64,000 nucleotides of DNA from Sporocytophaga myxococcoides (GTDB taxonomy: Bacteria > Bacteroidota > Bacteroidia > Cytophagales > Cytophagaceae), in NCBI RefSeq assembly GCF_000775915.1, contig NZ_BBLT01000003.1, positions 186,001 to 250,000 on the forward strand, written 5' to 3'. Numbering within the stretch: the stretch's first letter is position 1; each line of letters begins with the position of its first letter. Shown here piece after piece: positions 44,452 to 52,021 of the stretch. The notes below the pieces were generated by a model. It saw only the letters and a list, made by a program, of their open reading frames with translations, was not told where the DNA came from and did not search any database. Position numbers and translations under genes: made by a program.

Positions 44452-45819
44452 ATGAATACATACATTGAAAAAAATAAAGACAGATTTCTTTCAGAACTGT
44501 TTGATCTTTTACGAATTCCCTCTGTAAGTGCAGATAGCAAATATAAGCAGGACGTTCTCAAGGCTGCAGATTTCATTAAAGACAAGTTAATAGCGGCCGG
44601 GGCAGCAAAAGCAGAAATTTGTCCGACAAAGGGTCATCCTATTGTGTATGGTGAAAAACTCATTGATCCTAAAGCTCCTACCGTTTTGGTTTATGGTCAT
44701 TATGATGTGCAGCCTCCGGACCCTTTGAATTTGTGGAGCAGCCCGCCTTTTGAGCCAGTCATAAAAGATGGCAGGGTTTATGCGCGGGGTTCCTGTGACG
44801 ACAAGGGCCAGATGTATATGCACATCAAAGCGCTTGAGACCATCCTGAAAAGCAGTGAATTAAACTGTAATATAAAATTCCTGATAGAAGGTGAAGAAGA
44901 AATAGGGTCGGATAATCTTGATTCTTTTGTAAAAGAGAATAAGGATAAATTAAAAGCAGATGTGGTTTTAATTTCAGATACGTCAATCATTTCAGAAGAT
45001 TGTCCTTCTATCACTGTTGGATTGAGAGGTTTGTGTTATCTGGAAGTGGAAGTTACAGGACCAAAAAGAGATTTGCATTCGGGTATTTATGGAGGAGCAG
45101 TGGCAAATCCGATCAATACTTTGTGTAAAATGATTGCTTCGTTGAAGGATGAAAACAATCATATTACAATTCCCGGATTTTATGATGATGTAAAAGAATT
45201 ATCAGCAAAAGAACGGGAGGAATTGAATAAAATTCCTTTTGATTTGAGTGAGTACCAAAAAGAGCTTGACATTGAGGATATTGAGGGGGAAAAGGGCTAT
45301 ACGACAATTGAAAGGACTGGTATCAGACCGACTCTGGATGTAAACGGAATCTGGGGAGGGTATACTGGGGAAGGAGCCAAAACCGTTCTTCCTTCAAAGG
45401 CCTATGCAAAAATTTCAATGCGCTTGGTACCTGGGCAGAATTTTGAGAAAGTTACAAAGCAGTTTAGTGAGCATTTTAAAGCAATAGCTCCTAAATCAGT
45501 AAAGGTGGAAGTACTTCCGCATCACGGAGGGGAGCCAGCTTTAATACCAACGGATTTTCCCGGCTATGAAGCTGCGAGTCTGGCGATAGAAGAGGTTTGG
45601 GGAAAAAAGCCTTTGCCGACAAGAGACGGAGGAAGTATCCCGATAGTTAGTTTGTTTGAGAAGGTATTAGGCTTGAAGACTGTATTAATGGGATTTGGAC
45701 TAGATGAGGATGCCATCCATTCTCCGAATGAAAGTTATAAAGTGGATCATTATTTTAAAGGTATTGAGACGATTACATTGTTTTATAAGCACTTTAGTGC
45801 GATAAGCAAAGGAAAATAA
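44452..45819 (+). CDS. M20-family metallo-dipeptidase
   Basis: About 455 residues from ATG 44452; an in-frame TTG at 44434 would add six and is not favoured. It is a dizinc peptidase of the M20 family: VLVYGHYDVQPPDPLNLW with the first His and Asp, VYARGSCDDKGQMYMHIKA, the catalytic EGEEEIGS pair, and SDTSI with the next ligand; the late His is in DEDAIHSPNESY. The dimerisation domain lies at ~200-330. It probably hydrolyses dipeptides in the cytoplasm; specificity is not set by sequence. It is preceded by the shared upstream element and followed after 33 bases by the split dsbD genes. Confidence 0.93.
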   Translation: MNTYIEKNKDRFLSELFDLLRIPSVSADSKYKQDVLKAADFIKDKLIAAGAAKAEICPTKGHPIVYGEKLIDPKAPTVLVYGHYDVQPPDPLNLWSSPPFEPVIKDGRVYARGSCDDKGQMYMHIKALETILKSSELNCNIKFLIEGEEEIGSDNLDSFVKENKDKLKADVVLISDTSIISEDCPSITVGLRGLCYLEVEVTGPKRDLHSGIYGGAVANPINTLCKMIASLKDENNHITIPGFYDDVKELSAKEREELNKIPFDLSEYQKELDIEDIEGEKGYTTIERTGIRPTLDVNGIWGGYTGEGAKTVLPSKAYAKISMRLVPGQNFEKVTKQFSEHFKAIAPKSVKVEVLPHHGGEPALIPTDFPGYEAASLAIEEVWGKKPLPTRDGGSIPIVSLFEKVLGLKTVLMGFGLDEDAIHSPNESYKVDHYFKGIETITLFYKHFSAISKGK

Positions 45820-45852
45820 GGATAGAGATTTATTTACAGCACCAATTATTTT

Positions 45853-46524
45853 ATGAAGATCAGGATTTTAATTTTCTTTTTAATGTTGGGAATTTCATCT
45901 AGTCTGATTGCACAGATAGAAAGGCCGGTTACATGGAGTACTTCAATTTCCAAAAAGGAAGTAAAAGCAGGTGAAATAGTAGAATTGATTTTTACAGCCC
46001 AGATAAAGTCAGGATGGTATTTGTATTCTAGTGACTTTGACCCGAATCTTGGTCCGAATGTAACTGAAATTGAAATAGAAAAAAATCCTTCATTTGAAGT
46101 AGTTGGTAAGCTTATATCAGTAGATTCAAAAAAGAAATACGATTCGCTGTGGGGAGGAGAATACAGATACTTTAAAGGAACAGGTGTTTTCAAGCAGAAA
46201 ATTAAAATATTAAAAGATAATCCTGTGATTCAAGTGTCTTTAAATGCGCAGGCTTGTACTGATGTGAGTGGTAAATGCGTGCCTGTAAGTGGTGATTTTA
46301 CTTTTGAGGGCATAAAAGTTACTGCAGGTCCGGTAAAAGAAACACCACCTTCTCCAACACCAAGTAATCCTAAAACTTCTGTTAAGCCAACAGGTGCTTT
46401 GGATAAAAATTCATCAATTGCAGAGCTGGAATTAGAAAAATCAAAATTGATTACGCGCACCCCTGACGGTAAAGACGAATCCATTGAAGTATTGAAAACA
46501 TTTGTGAGAAAATGGGGAAATTAA
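45853..46524 (+). CDS. DsbD alpha-domain-like protein (separate ORF)
   Basis: 223 residues. Signal peptide ~1-20 (MKIRILIFFLMLGISSSLIA), then an Ig-like beta domain like the N-terminal domain of DsbD: TSISKKEVKAGEIVELIFTA, KSGWYLYSSDFDPNLGP, and a QACTDVSGKCVPVSG loop with two Cys (CxxxxxxC) like the redox pair of DsbD-alpha. A Pro/Thr-rich linker and a charged C-terminal region follow. It should pass electrons from the adjacent transmembrane DsbD to periplasmic partners. Its end overlaps the next ORF by 13 bases, so the two are cotranslated and work as a split DsbD. Confidence 0.85.
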   Translation: MKIRILIFFLMLGISSSLIAQIERPVTWSTSISKKEVKAGEIVELIFTAQIKSGWYLYSSDFDPNLGPNVTEIEIEKNPSFEVVGKLISVDSKKKYDSLWGGEYRYFKGTGVFKQKIKILKDNPVIQVSLNAQACTDVSGKCVPVSGDFTFEGIKVTAGPVKETPPSPTPSNPKTSVKPTGALDKNSSIAELELEKSKLITRTPDGKDESIEVLKTFVRKWGN

Positions 46525-48260
46525 AATTTATTAAAGCATTATTTTTTTCTCTTCTATATATTCTTCCTCTCGTATCCTTTTCGCAAGGCAGCCCATCAAA
46601 GGAAGAATTAAAGAAGACCAGTGAGCATATTGAAAAGCTCATTAAAAGAGATAGTTTGAATAATCTGATAATTCAGGAGCTGAAGTCTCAACTTGGCGGA
46701 TCAGCCAAAAAGGATTCTAGTCTGTATACCAGAACACTTGACAAGTCTCCCGCACCAACAGCGCTTGAAAAGCTAGAGAGAAAGTTAAAAAAACGTAATA
46801 GTGGTCCAGAGCAGTTATCTTTGCTAGCATACATAATCATTTCATTTGGTGCCGGTTTTATTGCGTTGTTCACACCATGCGTTTTCCCTATGATTCCAAT
46901 GACTGTGACATTCTTCACAGGAGGTAAGCAGAAGAGATCGGAAGGTGTTAAAAAAGCAATTATTTATGGGTTATCTATCATCCTTTTATATTTTATAATA
47001 GGACTGTTATTTGGTCCTGCCCTAGCGAATTTGTTGAGTACTCATTGGTTGCCAAATGTTATATTTTCAGCGGTATTTGTGGTATTCGCTCTTTCTTTTC
47101 TTGGGATGTTTGAAATTACTTTGCCGGCATCAATTGTTAACAAGGCAGATGAGCAAGCAGATAAAGGAGGATATTATGGAGTCTTCTTTATGGCGGTAAC
47201 GCTTGTTTTGGTATCCTTTTCATGTACAGCACCCATTGTTGGGAATATTCTTGTTATGGCTTGGGCAGAAGGACAGATACTTAGGCCAGCACTAGGAATG
47301 CTGGCATATGCTACTGCTTTTGCAGTCCCATTTTCATTGTTTGCATTATTCCCATCTTGGCTAAGCAAACTTCCAAAATCAGGTGGTTGGTTAAATGTAA
47401 TCAAGGTTATTCTTGGGTATATAGAATTGGCACTTGCTCTAAAGTTTTTAAGTATAGCAGATCAGGTTTATCATTGGGGAATTTTGGATAGAGAGATATA
47501 TATTGCTATCTGGATAGTTTTATCTGCTTTGCTGGGATATTATCTTTTGGGTAAATATCAGTTGCCTCATGATAGCCCGGTGGAAAAGATAAGTGTTCCA
47601 AGACTACTGCTGGCGATTTTCGCTTTTTCATTTACGATGTATCTGGTACCGGGTCTTTTTGGAGCGCCATTAAAATTATTATCTGGTTATCTTCCCCCTA
47701 TGTCTACTCATGACTTTGATCTGCCTGGTATTGTAAGAGAGTACACTAACTCACACGAAGCCTACATCTGTGATGAGCCTAAATATGCAAGTTCAAATAA
47801 AAAGCTTCCGCATGGTCTTAATGGCTATTATACATATGAGCAGGCCATAGAATGTGCCAAGAAGAAGAATATGCCATTGATGCTTGATTTTACTGGGCAT
47901 GGCTGTGTGAGTTGTAGAGAGATGGAAGCAAACGTATGGGCAGATGCTGAAGTATTGAAGTTGTTAAGTAATGATTTCATTATTGCTTCATTATACGTAG
48001 ATGATAGAACTAAGCTTGATTCCTCAGATGTGTTTGTCTCTATTTTGGATGGTAAAAAGAAAACAACTTTGGGGCAAAAAAACACTGAATTGCAGGTTAT
48101 GAGATTCAAAAACAACGCCCAGCCATACTATGTGCTTATCGATCCGTTTACGGAGGAACTGCTGGCAGAGCCAACTGCTTATGATCCGAGCGTTACTAAT
48201 TTCCTTGATTTTCTTCATGAAGCTATCAAAAACTTCAGGGCAGATCACCCAAAAGAGTAA
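46512..48260 (+). CDS. dsbD: Thiol:disulfide interchange protein DsbD, membrane and thioredoxin domains
   Basis: 582 residues. A signal peptide-like start (1-25), a charged helical segment (~30-95, possible coiled coil), then an eight-helix DsbD/CcdA core with the redox Cys residues in LFTPCVFPMIPMT and VSFSCTAPIVGN. A C-terminal thioredoxin-like domain follows, with DFTGHGCVSCREMEANVW (CVSC, Cys465/468). It carries electrons from cytoplasmic thioredoxin across the inner membrane. The alpha domain expected at the N-terminus is on the preceding overlapping ORF, so the system is split in two genes. Confidence 0.93.
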   Translation: MGKLKFIKALFFSLLYILPLVSFSQGSPSKEELKKTSEHIEKLIKRDSLNNLIIQELKSQLGGSAKKDSSLYTRTLDKSPAPTALEKLERKLKKRNSGPEQLSLLAYIIISFGAGFIALFTPCVFPMIPMTVTFFTGGKQKRSEGVKKAIIYGLSIILLYFIIGLLFGPALANLLSTHWLPNVIFSAVFVVFALSFLGMFEITLPASIVNKADEQADKGGYYGVFFMAVTLVLVSFSCTAPIVGNILVMAWAEGQILRPALGMLAYATAFAVPFSLFALFPSWLSKLPKSGGWLNVIKVILGYIELALALKFLSIADQVYHWGILDREIYIAIWIVLSALLGYYLLGKYQLPHDSPVEKISVPRLLLAIFAFSFTMYLVPGLFGAPLKLLSGYLPPMSTHDFDLPGIVREYTNSHEAYICDEPKYASSNKKLPHGLNGYYTYEQAIECAKKKNMPLMLDFTGHGCVSCREMEANVWADAEVLKLLSNDFIIASLYVDDRTKLDSSDVFVSILDGKKKTTLGQKNTELQVMRFKNNAQPYYVLIDPFTEELLAEPTAYDPSVTNFLDFLHEAIKNFRADHPKE

Positions 48261-48267
48261 TCTGATC

Positions 48268-49197
48268 ATGCAAACCAAGGTTATTAAAAAAGCTGTTCTT
48301 GAAAATATTCCTTCTGCTTCTGGTGTTGAAGTGGTGGATGGTATGATTTATATCATCGGTGATGACAGCAAATATCTCTTTAAGCTGAAGTATAATCTTG
48401 AACTCCTTGAAAAGGTTGAACTTTTCAAATCTGACGAAGAGTATAAGATTCCTAAAAATGAAAAGCCAGACCTTGAATGCATGACAGTTGTGACTATTAA
48501 CAACTTTAAGCATCTACTCATTTTCGGCTCTGGCTCTACGGATAAAAGAAATAAAGTTTTTCTGGTAAAGCTGCCTACGAAGTATAACAAGAACCATTTT
48601 GTACAGCAGTTTGATCTTACTGAATTTTATAAATTGCTTCAAAGTAATTATGAAATTACAGGAGGAGAATCGCTTAACCTGGAAGCTGCAGCTTCTGATG
48701 AACAGCATTTGTATTTGTTCAACAGGGCCAACAGGAAAGGAAACAACGCTGTAATGGTGATCAAGCTGGAGGAGTTTATTCCTTATTTGTGTGAAGGATC
48801 GCAACTGGTCCCCTTTCCCTTTGTGAAGTCCTATCAGTTGCCTGAGATCGCAGGTGTTCCATCCGGTTTTTCAGGAGCTTCCGTTTTTGAGAAAAGGCTT
48901 TACTTTACTGCCAGCGCTGAAGATTCAGACAATGCTTACCTTGATGGTGAGGTGGCTGGAAGTCTGTTAGGGATATTAGAACTTGGAGAGTTTGACTATC
49001 TGAGAGGAGGCATGAATAATCTTCTGCCAAATCAATTCCAGATCGGTCAGATTGATGATAACGGCCAGCTATATAAAGGAAAAATTGAATCTATTTCAAT
49101 TTTTGAAGCAGAGTCATCCAAAGAGACCATTGCCATTGCAGTTACAGACAATGATGCAGGAGATTCGGAATTACTAATGATTTCAGTGAGTTTTTAG
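48268..49197 (+). CDS. DUF6929-like beta-propeller-type protein
   Basis: About 309 residues from ATG 48268, seven bases after the dsbD stop; an upstream frame overlapping dsbD is a shadow. No signal peptide. The sequence alternates strands with GD and SG turns: IPSASGVEVVDGMIYIIGDDSKYLFKL, ECMTVVTINNFKHLLIFGSGS, GGESLNLEAAASDEQHLYLFNR, and PSGFSGASVFEKRLYFTASAED. This matches a family of Bacteroidota proteins I associate with DUF6929 (tentative). The layout suggests a propeller. Function unknown; cotranscription with dsbD is likely. Confidence 0.75.
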   Translation: MQTKVIKKAVLENIPSASGVEVVDGMIYIIGDDSKYLFKLKYNLELLEKVELFKSDEEYKIPKNEKPDLECMTVVTINNFKHLLIFGSGSTDKRNKVFLVKLPTKYNKNHFVQQFDLTEFYKLLQSNYEITGGESLNLEAAASDEQHLYLFNRANRKGNNAVMVIKLEEFIPYLCEGSQLVPFPFVKSYQLPEIAGVPSGFSGASVFEKRLYFTASAEDSDNAYLDGEVAGSLLGILELGEFDYLRGGMNNLLPNQFQIGQIDDNGQLYKGKIESISIFEAESSKETIAIAVTDNDAGDSELLMISVSF

Positions 49198-49415
49198 TTA
49201 AATATACTTTTTTTTAAGAATAGGTTCTTATTAAAGAAGTTCAAAATCAATATCATTGTAGGTTATATCCACTTTTTGAAATGCATTAAACATTTTTCTG
49301 AATGCCTTGTTTTACTACTTGGTGATTTTTGTTTTCTAATATTAACATAATACTAACTGCTGGTTAACATTTGCTTTATAATTTGTCATTTTCATTAGTT
49401 CAATCCAGTATTAAA

Positions 49416-50885
49416 ATGCTAAACACGTACAAATCAATAGGCCTTAATCTATTACTTTTTTTGATAACTTCTTTTCCAGTTATAGGCCAGCGTTTTCAGC
49501 TTGCAAAAGATTATGATGGTTTGGGTATTGTTCTGCCCAAGGGTATCCGTTATGATCAATTATTCAGGGAAGGGGAAATTGTAGTAAATGTGAAAGGAGC
49601 CAAGACAATTTCAAAAGGCGAACATGATTATAATTGCTTTATTCCAAAGGGAAAAAATGGTGTTGATGGCTTCCTTTTTGTCTCTCATGAATCAAATGAT
49701 ACGAACTCTACTTTGGGAGATGGAGGTGGGGCCACAATTTTTGAAATTAATAAAATTGACGGAAGATGGATAAATAAAGGCTCTTTTAATGCTGTAGATT
49801 TTTCGAAAGTTGGAGGAACATTTAAAAATTGTAGCGGAGCTTTGACTCCCTGGGGGACCATTCTTAGCGCCGAAGAATTTCCTCCTGGTTCTAATGCCGA
49901 GCTTTTCAATGAAGGCGGGGGCTCAAGGGATACAAGTGATTTTAATGGAATGAAAAGGTATCAGAATATGGGCTGGGTTGTAGAGATTGATCCGGTATCA
50001 AAAACCGCTTTGAGAAAATTGTATGCAATGGGCAGATGTTCTCATGAAGGCATTTTGATAATGCCAGACAGTGTTACAGTTTACCTAACAGATGATTTTA
50101 CTCCTTCAGTATTTTATAAGTTTATTGCTGATAGGGCAGGGGACTTATCTAAAGGGAAGTTGTTTGCATATCAGCAAAATGCCAATGGAAACGGAGGGAC
50201 ATGGATACGACTTCCTTCTGATATGAAATCATTGATTGATTCAAGAAATGTGGCCTTGCAGAGAGGGGCAACAAGTTTTGTTCGAATGGAATGGCTTACT
50301 CTTGTTGATGGCAAGATTTATATATCTGAAACAGGGCAGGATGATATTGACCTGGATAAATCTGTTATGATCAACTCGACTTGGGCAAATCATATACAAG
50401 CCACAAAAAATGAAAAAGGTGCATATGATTATCCATATGGTGCGGTCCTTGAGTTCAATCCTTATTCTAACTCCATCAAGCCGTTAATTACGGGTGGCAA
50501 AGGTTTTAAACATGTAGATAAACATTTTTCTAATCCGGATGGAATTGCCTATGCGAAGGTAAAAGGTAAAACATATCTGGTCATCAATGAAGATATCATT
50601 AAAAACACCCGAGGCAGAGTCCCGGAAGAGTTTCTAAAAAAAGACAAAATAGTGAATGAAATCTGGTGGCTTGATTTAAGCATTAAAAATCCAGTAGTGG
50701 ATGATTTAAAAAGATTTTTGATTGCTCCTGTGGGTGCAGAAACGACCGGTGGTTATTTTACTCCGGATTATTCAACCTATTTTCTCAATGTCCAACATCC
50801 TGACAGTGATAATCCTGAGCCATTTAACAGATCTGTAACGATTGCGGTAGGGCCAATTCTGAAGAAAGGAAAGAATAAAAGATAA
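49416..50885 (+). CDS. PhoX-like (DUF839) secreted phosphatase family protein
   Basis: 489 residues from ATG 49416 (a TTG at 49371 would add 15 but leaves a less typical signal peptide). Signal peptide ~1-25 (LLLFLITSFPVIGQ). PhoX-family landmarks are FLFVSHESND, NCSGALTPWGTILSAEE, GRCSHEGILIMPDSVTVYLTDDF, MEWLTLVDGKIYISETGQDDI and the DGIAYAKVKGKTYLVINED region near the end. PhoX enzymes are Ca/Fe alkaline phosphatases; several acidic ligands appear, but catalytic competence was not checked residue by residue. Monocistronic with a ~170-base leader. Confidence 0.85.
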   Translation: MLNTYKSIGLNLLLFLITSFPVIGQRFQLAKDYDGLGIVLPKGIRYDQLFREGEIVVNVKGAKTISKGEHDYNCFIPKGKNGVDGFLFVSHESNDTNSTLGDGGGATIFEINKIDGRWINKGSFNAVDFSKVGGTFKNCSGALTPWGTILSAEEFPPGSNAELFNEGGGSRDTSDFNGMKRYQNMGWVVEIDPVSKTALRKLYAMGRCSHEGILIMPDSVTVYLTDDFTPSVFYKFIADRAGDLSKGKLFAYQQNANGNGGTWIRLPSDMKSLIDSRNVALQRGATSFVRMEWLTLVDGKIYISETGQDDIDLDKSVMINSTWANHIQATKNEKGAYDYPYGAVLEFNPYSNSIKPLITGGKGFKHVDKHFSNPDGIAYAKVKGKTYLVINEDIIKNTRGRVPEEFLKKDKIVNEIWWLDLSIKNPVVDDLKRFLIAPVGAETTGGYFTPDYSTYFLNVQHPDSDNPEPFNRSVTIAVGPILKKGKNKR

Positions 50886-50940
50886 CCTTTTTTTGTGTTT
50901 CTTACCTTTATTTCAGAATTTATACAAAAGTTTAGTTTAA

Positions 50941-51924
50941 GTGAGGCTCATTTCACATCCGGTTTTGTGTAATTACTATGTCACATATAGATGCAATGCA
51001 AGTTGCACATTTTGTGATATCTGGGAAAAACCTTCTCCATATGTTACACTTGAGCAAGCAAGAGCTAACTTCAGAGATCTTAAGAAACTTGGTGTGAAAG
51101 TAATTGATTTCACTGGTGGTGAGCCTTTGCTACACCAGCAACTGGATCAACTTTTGTCACTTGCGAAAGACATGGGGTTTATTACAACTGTTACCACTAA
51201 TACCCTTCTTTATCCCAAATATGCAGAGAGGTTGAAAGGCAACATAGATATGCTGCACTTCTCCCTTGACTCCTCTCATAAAGCAGAACATGATAGCTCA
51301 AGAGGTGTAGCATGTTTTGATTTCTTTGTAGAATCTATAAAAATTGCAAAAGAGATTGGTGAAAGGCCTGATATATTGTTTACGGTATTTGAAAAAAATA
51401 TAGATCAGATAGAGGAAGTATATAAAAAGTTTGCACTGCCTAATGACCTTTTGCTTATACTTAATCCTGTGTTTGAGTATAATGGGGTAAATACTAATGG
51501 AGGCCTGTCGGATAATGCTTTGGATCGTCTTGAAAAGATTGCATCAGAAAAATTAATTTATCTCAATCAGGCATTCATTGCTTTAAGGAAAAATGGAGGT
51601 AATCATATTGATGATCCTGTTTGCAAAGCTGCCAGCACTACCATTGTAATTTCTCCCGAGAATAAACTTCTACTTCCTTGTTATCACCTGGGAATGGAAG
51701 CTCTGGATATTGAAGATAACCTGTACAACCTCTATACATCTGATAGGGTGCAGAAGCTCGTAAAATTAGAAGGCAGGTATGAACAATGCGAAGGCTGTGC
51801 AATCAATTGTTATATGCAGCCATCTTTTGCAGTTGATGTAACTCGATATTTCTGGATGGCTTTGCCCAGTACCCTGAAGTATAATATGATTAAAGGAACC
51901 TGGAAAAAACTTTTTAAGCTTTAA
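50941..51924 (+). CDS. Radical SAM protein with SPASM-like Cys cluster
   Basis: 327 residues from GTG 50941, just before the conserved sequence. It has the radical SAM motif RCNASCTFCDIW (CxxxCxxC) at ~17-28, GGEPLLHQQLDQLL for SAM binding and TTVTTNTLLYP. The C-terminal part has CKAASTTIVISPENKLLLPCY and EGRYEQCEGCAINCYMQ, four or more Cys typical of an auxiliary [4Fe-4S] cluster as in SPASM/Twitch maturases. These often modify peptides or act in cofactor synthesis. No precursor peptide gene was found next to it; the target is unknown. Its stop is followed by a heptad tract. Confidence 0.87.
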   Translation: MRLISHPVLCNYYVTYRCNASCTFCDIWEKPSPYVTLEQARANFRDLKKLGVKVIDFTGGEPLLHQQLDQLLSLAKDMGFITTVTTNTLLYPKYAERLKGNIDMLHFSLDSSHKAEHDSSRGVACFDFFVESIKIAKEIGERPDILFTVFEKNIDQIEEVYKKFALPNDLLLILNPVFEYNGVNTNGGLSDNALDRLEKIASEKLIYLNQAFIALRKNGGNHIDDPVCKAASTTIVISPENKLLLPCYHLGMEALDIEDNLYNLYTSDRVQKLVKLEGRYEQCEGCAINCYMQPSFAVDVTRYFWMALPSTLKYNMIKGTWKKLFKL

Positions 51925-51957
51925 GCCGAAAGCAAAAAGCTGCAAGTTAAAAGTATT
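51925..51957 (+). repeat. Heptad-periodic tract after the radical SAM stop
   Basis: Starting at the base after TAA: GCCGAAA, GCAAAAA, GCTGCAA, GTTAAAA, GTATTGA. Same 7-nt family, mixing the GC and GT flavours. Confidence 0.65.
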
Positions 51958-51970
51958 GAAAATGGAAACA

Positions 51971-52009
51971 ATTCTCCTAGAGGCGCCAGGCTGGGATCTC
52001 TAAGAGAAT
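51971..52009. terminator. Hairpin between convergent genes
   Basis: ATTCTCCTAGAG (51971-51982) pairs with CTCTAAGAGAAT (51998-52009), 12 positions with one C-A mismatch, loop 15. It lacks a strong T run. It lies between the radical SAM gene and mutS. Confidence 0.5.
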
Positions 52010-52021
52010 GAGGTCATATAT

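Noticed and set aside
48130-48267. N-terminal extension of the DUF6929-like gene overlapping dsbD
   Set aside because: The ATG at 48268 lies just after the dsbD stop and precedes the conserved-looking sequence; the extension is an out-of-frame reading of dsbD.
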